Shown: piece by piece, positions 50,480-57,684 of the stretch
Layout of the letters: each line of letters opens with the position of its first letter
Numbering within the stretch: the first letter of the stretch is position 1
Source: Alteribacter populi
GTDB taxonomy: Bacteria; Bacillota; Bacilli; Bacillales; Salisediminibacteriaceae
Reading direction: 5' to 3'
DNA length: 64,000 bases
NCBI RefSeq assembly: GCF_002352765.1
Contig: NZ_KZ293963.1
Location: 1,510,368 to 1,574,367, forward strand
Notes under the pieces: model-generated
Databases searched by the model: none
Seen by the model: the letters and a program-made list of their open reading frames with translations, nothing else
Told to the model about the DNA's origin: nothing
Program-made: the position numbers and the translations under genes

Positions 50480-51671
50480 CCTCAATCACTCCCTTAATAT
50501 AGTCGTTCTCAATCATGGGTGTTTGGACAATGTGTTTTCGATCAGTGAGGTAAACGGCGCGCCCTTTAATGAAAGGCAGGTGTGCTGCATCGGTTATCCC
50601 TTCTCCAAGGACGACTTCTGAAGCTTTATCCGTCTGTAGCTTAAAGCACAACTTTGCATCACAGTTTTGTTTAATGTTGTGGTTTAATACTTCGCTGTAC
50701 GGTGTCTGTGTGGCATAAATCAACCGATAACCTAGCGCCCCTCCTATCCTTGCTATACGAGAGAGGACTGTCTCACACTTGTTTTTAATGGCTCTAAACT
50801 CCTTATCCTTTTCAATGCCCGGCGCAAGCTCTGCCCCTTCGTCTACAATGATAAAGTGACGGTTCTTGATTCCTGCCTCCTGTACGTTTTCAAATTTTCC
50901 TTTCTTTATATAGTCCATCACTTCATTCATTTGATCGCTAATTTGTTCTAGGGCTTCAAGAGACGTTTCTGGCTCACTGACTACACATTGGACTTGCGAG
51001 CAATCTTCAAAACGACTAAACGTTAATCCACCCTTTAGATCGATGAGTGTAAAGGATACGTTTTTGGACTGATTCTGCAGCAACGTTGTTATGACGTTTT
51101 TCAAAAAGACAGATTTACCGTATCTTGTTGTCCCGGCCACAACCATGTGCATGATTTTTTCAAAGTCATGTTGGATAGATTCGGACCTTGTGACACCTAT
51201 CGGCACTTTCCATCCTTTAAACTCGTTTTTGTAGGGGAGATCATCGGTTAATGGTTCGCGGTAAACCTTCACATTTAATGTCTTGTCATAACTCATTTGG
51301 ACTTCTTTTCTTTTGTTTTTATTCTTTGTGAGGGACTTCAGTTGCTTCATGTAATCCCCCTTAATATCAAAGTCTTTCAGATCGTCGATGGATAAATCTG
51401 ACTTAATACTGTTTAAGCTATCCTCAATCACTTCTCTTTTCTTTTCGAAGTCCTTAAATCCTAGCCCCTCCGGGATGAGGTATACGTACTCATTACCGCC
51501 TTTGATCTTTTTCGCCCTAATAAATTTAGGCGTATCTTCTTTTTGGTTGTATTTAACGTACAGTCCGCATTTTCTAAATATCCTATCAAGTTTTTGTTTG
51601 TCACCCCCGCCACTCTTCATGTACTCCGCACTAGCCCACACTGCCCCAGCTACCAAAACTTCAAAGATCAT
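50472..51671 (-). CDS. FtsK/SpoIIIE-family DNA translocase-like ATPase
   Basis: Protein of 399 residues with a short N-terminal hydrophobic patch and a FtsK/SpoIIIE-type ATPase core. Walker A is 'VAGTTRYGKSVFLKN' (about 182-196), the 'FTLIDLKGGLTFSRF' strand (about 213-227), Walker B 'HFIIVDEGAEL' (about 275-285), and 'YATQTP' (about 320-325) sensor. It lacks the large membrane and gamma domains of chromosomal FtsK. Similar proteins occur in plasmid-prophages and integrative elements (coupling or segregation). Confidence 0.88.
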   Translation of the reverse strand: MIFEVLVAGAVWASAEYMKSGGGDKQKLDRIFRKCGLYVKYNQKEDTPKFIRAKKIKGGNEYVYLIPEGLGFKDFEKKREVIEDSLNSIKSDLSIDDLKDFDIKGDYMKQLKSLTKNKNKRKEVQMSYDKTLNVKVYREPLTDDLPYKNEFKGWKVPIGVTRSESIQHDFEKIMHMVVAGTTRYGKSVFLKNVITTLLQNQSKNVSFTLIDLKGGLTFSRFEDCSQVQCVVSEPETSLEALEQISDQMNEVMDYIKKGKFENVQEAGIKNRHFIIVDEGAELAPGIEKDKEFRAIKNKCETVLSRIARIGGALGYRLIYATQTPYSEVLNHNIKQNCDAKLCFKLQTDKASEVVLGEGITDAAHLPFIKGRAVYLTDRKHIVQTPMIENDYIKGVIEDV

Positions 51672-51925
51672 TTTTCTCTCAACATTGGGTTCAGTTTTGG
51701 TCGTACCTCTTTTTTAGTTACTACTGGCTTTACCTTCGTTCGTTGCTGTGGTGTAGCGGGTTTGGTATGAGCGGATGGTATGACCGCTTGACGTTTGATC
51801 TCATCATCTAAAAGCTTCTTGATAAAGCGTGAAAATGACTTCTTCCCGATCAATCTAAGGCGTTCAATGTCTTTTGGATTTGTTTTATTAAAACTGATTG
51901 ATCGTACCCATTTGTTTTCACTCAT
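51668..51925 (-). CDS. Small basic protein (85 residues)
   Basis: Basic protein with 'KDIERLRLIGKKSFSRFIKKLLDDEIKRQ' (about 18-46), a helical pattern consistent with a ribbon-helix-helix-like DNA binder, followed by a Pro/Lys/Thr-rich tail. It overlaps the FtsK-like start by 4 nt. The ATG at 51925 follows GGGAGGA. It may be an accessory factor for the translocase (inference). Confidence 0.6.
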   Translation of the reverse strand: MSENKWVRSISFNKTNPKDIERLRLIGKKSFSRFIKKLLDDEIKRQAVIPSAHTKPATPQQRTKVKPVVTKKEVRPKLNPMLREK

Positions 51926-51930
51926 CAAAA

Positions 51931-52143
51931 TCAGTCCTCCCACGGAATTTCTTCTCCGTCTTGATACCCTCTTCTTTTTAGCTCTCGTATACACATGTTG
52001 CAGGCTTTTTGCATATCCGGCGCGTAATAGTCATTTGAGTGTGAATAAATTAAAAATACAGGAATCATGTCGTTGATCTCTTTTGTATCAAGAGTAGGTA
52101 AATCCTCCGCCAGAAACTTTAAATCAACACGTTTTTTAATCAT
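51931..52143 (-). CDS. Hypothetical protein (70 residues)
   Basis: Small soluble protein with two Cys ('KACNMCIREL', about 47-56). It is the first gene of the four-gene prophage operon, with AAGGATG upstream and the divergent repressor switch just beyond. No family recognised. Confidence 0.6.
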   Translation of the reverse strand: MIKKRVDLKFLAEDLPTLDTKEINDMIPVFLIYSHSNDYYAPDMQKACNMCIRELKRRGYQDGEEIPWED

Positions 52144-52200
52144 TTCGCCACATCCTTTTTGTCGTTTGATAAAGGATATTAGCGGTATTGCTTGTCATAT

Positions 52201-52211
52201 AACTATAAGTT
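52201..52211. promoter_or_regulatory. Repressor-site palindrome on leftward promoter
   Basis: AACTATAAGTT (AACT-ATA-AGTT). On the minus strand it reads AACTTATAGTT and contains TATAGT, a -10 for the leftward operon, with a weak CTTTTA -35 17 bp upstream. It mirrors the site at 52261. Confidence 0.55.
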
Positions 52212-52260
52212 AATTCTGATTAGTTAAAAGTTTAAAAAGGGTTGTACGTTTTTTTATCGA

Positions 52261-52270
52261 AACTATAGTT
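52261..52270. promoter_or_regulatory. Repressor-site palindrome on rightward promoter
   Basis: Perfect palindrome AACTATAGTT covering the rightward -10 TATAGT (52264-52269), with TTGTAC (52242-52247) as -35 at 16 bp. The predicted transcript start is near 52276, at or next to an ATG, so the repressor mRNA may be leaderless. Confidence 0.6.
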
Positions 52271-52281
52271 AGGTGATGCCC

Positions 52282-52509
52282 ATGCTAAAAAGTAAAATTG
52301 CATATTGGATTGACAAAAGAGGATTGCGGTCTGATTTTGTGGCTGGCGAATTAAACGTATCGCAAGCGCAAGTATCAAAATGGAAAAAAGGGAAGGCACA
52401 TCCGAGGGTGGAAAAACTCTTTAAATTAGCTCGATTATTAAACGTGAAAGTAGATGATTTATATGAGGAAATCGATCATATCGATACAACCGAAAAAGAG
52501 GATTTTTGA
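52282..52509 (+). CDS. Cro/CI-type repressor (XRE family)
   Basis: Protein of 75 residues with a Cro/C1-type helix-turn-helix (about 5-60): 'LRSDFVAGELNVSQAQVSKWKKGKAHPRVEKLFKLARLLNV'. In-frame starts are GTG 52273, ATG 52276 and ATG 52282. The last has TTAGGTG as a weak site, and the first two would suit a leaderless mRNA. It probably controls the divergent pair of promoters. Confidence 0.85.
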   Translation: MLKSKIAYWIDKRGLRSDFVAGELNVSQAQVSKWKKGKAHPRVEKLFKLARLLNVKVDDLYEEIDHIDTTEKEDF

Positions 52510-52538
52510 CGGTACTACTTGAGGGATATTGCAACTAA

Positions 52539-52572
52539 AAGCTAATACTACGCTTTATGCTAGTAATAGCTT
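52539..52572. promoter_or_regulatory. Inverted repeat over second-regulator promoter
   Basis: AAGCTAATACTA and TAGTAATAGCTT (11 of 12 pairs) around a 10-nt loop. It overlaps a TAATAC -10 (52543-52548) with TTGAGG -35 (52519-52524). Likely an operator, possibly for autoregulation. Confidence 0.5.
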
Positions 52573-52622
52573 ATGATCTGGGACGGGCTGTTTATGATTG
52601 GAAAATAGGAGATGTATTTTTG

Positions 52623-53159
52623 ATGGATATAGGCGAACGAATAAAAAATCTAAGAAATGAAAAGAAAATAACACAAAAGGATTTAGCACATAAATTACAA
52701 GTCGCAACAACGGCTGTGTCAGCGTGGGAAAGAGGCGCTAATCGGCCAATGGTAGAAAAGATTGCTGCTATGTCAGAAATTTTCGATGTACCTTTTACTT
52801 ACTTTTTCGCAGAAGAAATGAAAAATCGAAATTTTGGTGTTTTTTTGTATGGAGAAAGGCTTCGTAATTTAAGAAAAGAGAAAGGTTGGACTCAACTAGA
52901 AGTAGCCAGGAAAGTTGGGGTATCCAAACAAACATACAGTCATTATGAAAAAGAGAATCGACGTCCAAGCTTAGAAATGGCATACAAGTTGTCGGAAGTT
53001 TATAACGTAAATATTAACGATGTGTTCGGCTCTGACAGTGTAGAAAATTCAAATAACGGAGATCAACTGGAGGAATGGATGATCGAGATTATTAATGCTC
53101 AAGGTAGCCAAAAAGAAGCGATAAAGGATATGTGGGAGATCGTAAAGAAGTATAGTTAG
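52623..53159 (+). CDS. Regulator with two tandem XRE helix-turn-helix domains
   Basis: Protein of 178 residues with two Cro/C1-type domains in a row: 'IGERIKNLRNEKKITQKDLAHKL' (about 3-25, domain to 62) and 'YGERLRNLRKEKGWTQLEVARKV' (about 75-97, domain to 134), followed by a helical C-terminal tail. Two full domains in one small protein are unusual; it may bind as a pseudo-dimer. The ATG at 52623 lies 11 nt after AGGAG. An upstream start (52557) is less likely. Confidence 0.8.
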   Translation: MDIGERIKNLRNEKKITQKDLAHKLQVATTAVSAWERGANRPMVEKIAAMSEIFDVPFTYFFAEEMKNRNFGVFLYGERLRNLRKEKGWTQLEVARKVGVSKQTYSHYEKENRRPSLEMAYKLSEVYNVNINDVFGSDSVENSNNGDQLEEWMIEIINAQGSQKEAIKDMWEIVKKYS

Positions 53160-53220
53160 AACAGGCTAGCGGCTCTATTTGATCGGAGAGTCGATGGTTT
53201 TTGGCATGTAGACACGAAAA

Positions 53221-53250
53221 AAGCCCCTCCGATTAAGGAGAGGCTCTTTT
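53221..53250 (+). terminator. Terminator after the double-HTH gene
   Basis: AGCCCCTCC-GATTAA-GGAGAGGCT followed by CTTTTCATTTTTT. Confidence 0.85.
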
Positions 53251-53261
53251 CATTTTTTAAC

Positions 53262-53585
53262 TTATGACACTGGTTGATCATAATCAATTTCTGCTATCGG
53301 ACCCATCATTGCAATTATATCTATGGCCGTTAGAGTAGGTAGTTTCTCAATAAAAGTTGTTGCCTCCTCTTCGTTCGGAAAAGAGAATGAATTCATTTCC
53401 TTATAGATAAAGTAATGATTATCTTCATTAATACCTGCAACAAAAATCCTAACCTCTGCAATATCAGTTATGTATGTAGGTAAAGTTAAGATAATGCTTG
53501 TTGTTGATTCTGGATTCTGAAGTACGGAAATAACTTTTAATCCTTCTTCAATGTTTAGTACCACTGGTTTTTCTATTGTCCCCAC
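53262..53585 (-). CDS. Hypothetical prophage protein (107 residues)
   Basis: Soluble protein with a mixed alpha/beta pattern and no known motif. It has a terminator at each side, so it is a single-gene unit. AAGGAGG directly abuts the GTG start at 53585, so the true start is uncertain (ATA or a later GTG are alternatives). Confidence 0.5.
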   Translation of the reverse strand: MGTIEKPVVLNIEEGLKVISVLQNPESTTSIILTLPTYITDIAEVRIFVAGINEDNHYFIYKEMNSFSFPNEEEATTFIEKLPTLTAIDIIAMMGPIAEIDYDQPVS

Positions 53586-53649
53586 CTCCTTAAGTACAGT
53601 AATTCTACCTTTATATGTAAATACCCTTCATATTTTTACAAATAAATAC

Positions 53650-53687
53650 AACAATGAGCAGAGGTCTATGACTCTGCTCATTGTTGT
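53650..53687. terminator. Terminator after the three-gene membrane cassette
   Basis: Perfect 15-bp stem CAACAATGAGCAGAG and complement, followed on the minus strand by TATTTATTTG. Its stem sequence GAGCAGAG recurs in the hairpin at 55629. Confidence 0.75.
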
Positions 53688-53796
53688 TACCTAAACAACA
53701 TGCTTTCCATTAACAGATTGTTAGTATACTGGAATTCTCGACGAACCAAATGTTCCGTACGATTATCAAATACTAAAAGTGCCCTTCCTAAATAAA

Positions 53797-54093
53797 TTAT
53801 ATTTTTTTAAAACCTTTTATAATATCTGGTAAAGAGAAGGCAAACATTAATAAAAAAAACAATGAAGTTCCTATCCAAAATGCTACTCTAATATCGTTGT
53901 TTGTTAGAGGAACAGTTGAATATAAAGCTGGAATGAAGGAATATGCCAAAATAAAAGTCAACAAAAGTCCATAAGATATTAACAAATTCCATTGTGACCT
54001 TTTTAATTTAGCTTTTTTCACCATTTCTGTCGTCATATTAGTAAAAGGGTCTCTTTGCTCAGGTGGTATATTATTAATCATTAAATCAAACAT
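53797..54093 (-). CDS. Membrane-cassette gene 3 (98 residues)
   Basis: Two helices (about 37-57 and 68-92) with a charged N-terminal half ('PPEQRDPFTNMTTEMVKKAKLKRSQW'). It overlaps gene 2 by 8 nt. No family recognised. Confidence 0.6.
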   Translation of the reverse strand: MFDLMINNIPPEQRDPFTNMTTEMVKKAKLKRSQWNLLISYGLLLTFILAYSFIPALYSTVPLTNNDIRVAFWIGTSLFFLLMFAFSLPDIIKGFKKI

Positions 54094-54676
54094 CTGTTCT
54101 CTCCCGGTCTTTCCAATCCAAACTCACACCAATTATCCCAGAGAGCGACATTAAAATCCCTGTAAAAGATGAAAGGGGACCTAAGGTACCAGTGATAGCC
54201 GTCGTAGTAAATACACCCAACAATAATGCGCACAGAGCCCAAATAAAAGTGTAATACTTAAATAAATTAAACTTCATCTGCATAGCCTTAACCCTCCTTT
54301 GGTCACTTTTAATCGTTAATGTAGCATATGAGTCTCCAACTGGAATATTGACAACAACTTCAGAAACAATTAGATCATGCATTTGTTCTTGTATTTTTGA
54401 AATTACCTGATCAGAGAAATATTTATTTCCTGTTTGGTCTCTAAAATCAACTTCTTTTTGTAAAATCCATTCTCCACTTCTTTCATGCCAATTATACATG
54501 GAAAGTTTCTTTCTTTCACTACTCTCGGTTCTTGGCCGTTTAAGATTAAGACCACTACCAGTATAATTATTGATGGTGCTTTGTTCTTTTTTTATTGTGT
54601 TCCCTGTATCTGACTCAGATAATCCATTTCCTGAGATATCAAGAGTTTCTGTTAATGCTGCACCCACTTCAATCAC
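54086..54676 (-). CDS. Membrane-cassette gene 2 (196 residues)
   Basis: N-terminal soluble part (about 1-135) rich in Ser/Asn/Thr, with a 'SGEWILQKEVDFRDQTGNKYFSDQVISKIQEQMHDLIV' segment, then two helices (about 141-160, 166-187). It is coupled to gene 1 (4-nt ATGA overlap) and gene 3. It could be a membrane effector or anchor. No family recognised. Confidence 0.6.
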   Translation of the reverse strand: MIEVGAALTETLDISGNGLSESDTGNTIKKEQSTINNYTGSGLNLKRPRTESSERKKLSMYNWHERSGEWILQKEVDFRDQTGNKYFSDQVISKIQEQMHDLIVSEVVVNIPVGDSYATLTIKSDQRRVKAMQMKFNLFKYYTFIWALCALLLGVFTTTAITGTLGPLSSFTGILMSLSGIIGVSLDWKDRERTDV

Positions 54677-55365
54677 CTACTCATTTTATCTCTTAATGAT
54701 TTTAATAAATCTAATGCATCTTCCTTTGAGTTATCCAAAAAATCATTGATATTATTTGGTTGTAAATTATTTTGTTGATAAACATCAATATCAAAGAGAA
54801 TAACAGCCTCTTGCACTTCTTCTTGATAAGATGGACCTACTCTTATAGCCGTAACAGGCTCTACTCTCAAAGAAACATTTATTTTATTGCCTTTGTTATT
54901 AACTACGAAGTAAACTTTTGGAGCCGTTATTTTTTCACTCATAAACATATTGTTTAAATCCAAAAAATTTCCTTTTATTACTGATGAGGCCTCATCTAAT
55001 GAATTGCATCTCTGAGCAAACAAAAAACGCACTCCCACTCTATTGAATTCATCGACTTCTAAATGCTTTACTACAGATTCAACTGTTTTTACTGAAAGAG
55101 ACTTAAAATCTTCATATGATTTAGGGAATTCAACATCCACAGCAGTTCTATCCCCACCAATATTAGCAAACGAACCACTGTTTGGGTTCTTTAAAATTAA
55201 TGAATTTTGTTTATCATTTCGACTGTATTGACCAAATTCAGTCTTTAACCCTTTTGCAATTCTGTTAAGTTGAACTACTTCTTCAAATAATAATGATCTA
55301 TCATACCTTACTTCAGTAAGTATTTTCTCTAATTCGAAATTCAGTTCTTTCAGATCAATTTCCAT
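54673..55365 (-). CDS. Membrane-cassette gene 1 (230 residues, soluble)
   Basis: Soluble alpha/beta protein; 'VEFPKSYEDFKSLSVKTVESVVKHLEVDEFNRVGVRFLFA' (about 78-117) and 'EAVILFDIDVYQQNN' (about 188-202) faintly resemble TIGR04255-type proteins of unknown function, which occur sporadically in mobile elements. This likeness is from memory and weak. It has its own sigma-A-type promoter. Gene 1 may be a sensor for membrane partners 2 and 3 (inference). Confidence 0.6.
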   Translation of the reverse strand: MEIDLKELNFELEKILTEVRYDRSLLFEEVVQLNRIAKGLKTEFGQYSRNDKQNSLILKNPNSGSFANIGGDRTAVDVEFPKSYEDFKSLSVKTVESVVKHLEVDEFNRVGVRFLFAQRCNSLDEASSVIKGNFLDLNNMFMSEKITAPKVYFVVNNKGNKINVSLRVEPVTAIRVGPSYQEEVQEAVILFDIDVYQQNNLQPNNINDFLDNSKEDALDLLKSLRDKMSR

Positions 55366-55410
55366 TTATATACCCCTTTGTCTATCTGCTATATATTTCT
55401 TCTATAGGAA

Positions 55411-55439
55411 ATTATAAAATTCCTTTATAACTTTGTAAA
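55411..55439 (-). promoter_or_regulatory. Promoter of the three-gene membrane cassette
   Basis: Minus strand TTTACA (55439-55434), 17-bp spacer, TATAAT (55416-55411). Strong, suggesting constitutive expression in the lysogen, like known moron genes. Confidence 0.8.
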
Positions 55440-55473
55440 TAATTTCTGTTTTATAATATGATTGGAATAGAAT

Positions 55474-55626
55474 GTGGATATTGTACTTAGGAAGGCTGAA
55501 CATGCTGCGTTGTTTTTAAAAGAAGGTTATTTAATCGTGGCAGATCCTGTGAAAGACTTTTTCTTAGTGATACCTGAAATAAGGAAAAGACAGCAAACAA
55601 ATACGGATTTTCAGCAATATAAATAA
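55474..55626 (+). CDS. Small plus-strand ORF (50 codons)
   Basis: GTG start with a weak GGAATAG site, 50 codons reading a soluble peptide ending 'RKRQQTNTDFQQYK', followed within 3 bp by a terminator-like hairpin. It runs against all neighbouring genes. Possibly a small phage protein or the end of a decayed gene. Confidence 0.4.
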   Translation: MDIVLRKAEHAALFLKEGYLIVADPVKDFFLVIPEIRKRQQTNTDFQQYK

Positions 55627-55628
55627 TG

Positions 55629-55658
55629 AAGAGCAGAGGCACATACCCCTGCTCTTTT
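55629..55658. terminator. Terminator-like hairpin after the small ORF
   Basis: AAGAGCAGAGG-loop-CCCCTGCTCTT followed by TTCG. It could serve both strands. Confidence 0.65.
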
Positions 55659-55731
55659 CGGTGTTGTCGTGGAGGAATTCATGATGCATCACCAGATTTA
55701 TTTTGTGCAATCTTCAAAACATCATGCATGA

Positions 55732-56739
55732 TTACCGCACAACAACATAATTCGGGTGAGCGGTAATGTAATAACCGGATTTGATTTTATACATGTCCGT
55801 GCTGCTACCTTGGACGTTGACGCGCTCAACAATGGTAAAGGCTTCACCCTTCTTGGCTTGTCCTGCAATAGCGCTAGAATCGAAAGATGGTCGGGAACGA
55901 TAGTTTAGAGTATCTACTTTAACCACGACCATTTTTCCGACTTCAGATTGACGATCTTTTAATGCATTGTAGGTTTGTGGTCCTGCAATACCATCAGCGG
56001 TGATTCCTGCATCCTCCTGTAACGATCGAACTGCGCCCTCTGTTTTCGCTCCATAAATGTCATCGACTGTACCCGCATTATAACCAGCATTGTTAAGCTG
56101 CGATTGAAGAGAGCCGACTAAAGGACCTCGATCACCACGGCGCAATACCTGACCTGTCCATTCATCTCCGCCGCCGCTTTTTTTACTTAACCCCAGATGC
56201 TCTGCTAAACCCTCTACAACAGCACGGCAATATGCTTCTTTGAAAGCTGATTGCCGCATGAGGTTGTTGTCTGTAGCGTTATCGATAAAGGCTTCCTCTA
56301 ACAGTAAAGCTGACATACTAGTGTTACGAAGTACGCTAAAATTGGCTTCCTTAGTCCCTCGGTTTGGTAGACTATAACCGTTTAATGACGACACAATTTT
56401 ATTGTGTACTGTGTTTTGCAGATTCCGTGTAGCTTGACCTACACCACCATTCCAGATGTAGGACTCAAAGCCTCGTGCAGATCCATTAAAAGCGTTTTTG
56501 TGGTCACTGATAAAAACGTCTGCTCCTGCTGCATTCGCAATCCTAGCACGTTCACTCAGTTCAACAAATCTATCAGTTGACCTGGTTAAGATCCCTTCTA
56601 CACCTGCGTATTCAGACTCAAGTATTTGCTTCATACGTAAAACACGGTCAAGACATAAATCCTTTTCTCTTAAACCGTGTCCTACTGCCCCCGGATCGCT
56701 TCCACCATGTCCTGCATCTAAACATACTTTTTTACTCAT
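55732..56739 (-). CDS. Endolysin: N-acetylmuramoyl-L-alanine amidase
   Basis: Phage lysin of 335 residues. The Amidase_3 domain (about 1-180) has the Zn ligands H10 in 'DAGHGG', Glu in 'LREKD', and His in 'ISDHKNAF' (about 78-85), plus catalytic Glu in 'LLLEEAF'. A PG_binding_1 repeat (about 205-260) and a SH3-like end (about 272-333) bind the wall. It cuts the amide between muramic acid and peptide at the end of infection. Confidence 0.94.
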   Translation of the reverse strand: MSKKVCLDAGHGGSDPGAVGHGLREKDLCLDRVLRMKQILESEYAGVEGILTRSTDRFVELSERARIANAAGADVFISDHKNAFNGSARGFESYIWNGGVGQATRNLQNTVHNKIVSSLNGYSLPNRGTKEANFSVLRNTSMSALLLEEAFIDNATDNNLMRQSAFKEAYCRAVVEGLAEHLGLSKKSGGGDEWTGQVLRRGDRGPLVGSLQSQLNNAGYNAGTVDDIYGAKTEGAVRSLQEDAGITADGIAGPQTYNALKDRQSEVGKMVVVKVDTLNYRSRPSFDSSAIAGQAKKGEAFTIVERVNVQGSSTDMYKIKSGYYITAHPNYVVVR

Positions 56740-56996
56740 TACTCATCATCCCCCTTTGTACTTTGTTTACCAACCTCGAACAAACCAACTGCTGCCAAAC
56801 CACTGATACCACCTGCCCACAATCGTTCAATGAAGATTAAGTCTGTAAAGCTAAAAGCAGCTGCACCTAAACCGATCCCAACCACTAAAGCTAAATATGG
56901 CATCAGGTTTTTTGGTACATCAGACTTTTTCAACATCTGTACAACACCGCTTGTAACTGGCGCAATCAACGTTGCCATTGCTAAGATTTCAGTCAT
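56739..56996 (-). CDS. Phage holin-type protein
   Basis: Protein of 85 residues with an N-terminal hydrophobic segment and two helices ('LMPYLALVVGIGLGAAAFSF', about 29-48; 'LWAGGISGLAAVGLFEVG', about 57-74). It is one base upstream of the endolysin ATG. The start is ATG 56996, after AGGAGG. Opens the membrane for the lysin. Confidence 0.75.
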   Translation of the reverse strand: MTEILAMATLIAPVTSGVVQMLKKSDVPKNLMPYLALVVGIGLGAAAFSFTDLIFIERLWAGGISGLAAVGLFEVGKQSTKGDDE

Positions 56997-57216
56997 CTTT
57001 TCTACCTCCTGCCATCTTTTCTCGTATTTTTCTGAGCTCATAAACAACAACATCATACTTGTCCGCGAATTTATCTAACGTATCGTGTAGCCTTTGTTCG
57101 CGCTCTGAGTTCTTTTTCATCACATACATTAATAACCAAACAAAAAGGACCGCGAACGGTCCTTGTGTTAGGAAAAATTGAAGTACAGCACTATCCACTT
57201 CTGACACTCCCAACAT
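56989..57216 (-). CDS. BhlA/UviB-type holin
   Basis: Protein of 75 residues with one N-terminal helix in 'FLTQGPFAVLFVWLLMYVMKKN' (about 15-36) and a charged coiled tail, the pattern of the BhlA/UviB bacteriocin-holin family. It overlaps the next holin gene by 8 nt. Confidence 0.85.
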   Translation of the reverse strand: MLGVSEVDSAVLQFFLTQGPFAVLFVWLLMYVMKKNSEREQRLHDTLDKFADKYDVVVYELRKIREKMAGGRKDD

Positions 57217-57277
57217 TGCTTATTCCCCCTTCCACGAATCTCTTTGTCTTATCGTGGTGCAAGCATAAAAAATAGCC

Positions 57278-57523
57278 CTACTCTTCAGCAGCGCCTTCCT
57301 CTTCCGGATCCTTTTCAATTCGTTCGATGATTTTTTCTTTAACGAGACCACTCATTTTCTCTCTTGATACGTTTTGCAGATATTCTTCCTGTGAGGCGAT
57401 CACATAACCATTTAGGTTGATTTCACGTTTATGATCGATACCCTGGAAACGAATATGGACCTTCTCATCATCTACAAACTGAATCGAATTCACCTTAATT
57501 TCTAAATTTTGAACTAAACTCAT
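57278..57523 (-). CDS. Hypothetical phage protein (81 residues)
   Basis: Small acidic beta-rich protein between tail and lysis genes, a place usually held by XkdX-like or chaperone proteins. It begins within the TAATG overlap of the preceding small gene. No family recognised. Confidence 0.6.
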   Translation of the reverse strand: MSLVQNLEIKVNSIQFVDDEKVHIRFQGIDHKREINLNGYVIASQEEYLQNVSREKMSGLVKEKIIERIEKDPEEEGAAEE

Positions 57524-57684
57524 TACTCATCATCCTCTCTGTTTGCGTTTGTTAGGCTTTCGTTCTCCGCTCTTAGCTGCCTGTTTTCCTCTAGTAAAAT
57601 AGCGATTTTCCTGTTTGCATTTGCTAGATTTTCCGACCACTCTTTTCCTACGTTATCAACGATTCTGTTAACATCATGCTTCAT
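57523..57684 (-). CDS. Small coiled-coil phage protein (53 residues)
   Basis: Start ATG 57684 with AAGGAGGG 4-5 nt upstream, inside the end of the large tail gene. The 'ANANRKIAILLEENRQLRAENESLTNANR' stretch (about 21-49) gives a heptad-like coiled coil. It stops at 57523 in a TAATG overlap with the next gene. Too short for common ORF cut-offs. Confidence 0.7.
   Translation of the reverse strand: MKHDVNRIVDNVGKEWSENLANANRKIAILLEENRQLRAENESLTNANREDDE

Noticed and set aside
50018..52143. Complete conjugative element
   Set aside because: No relaxase, no VirB4-type ATPase and no other transfer genes in the window; a prophage follows.
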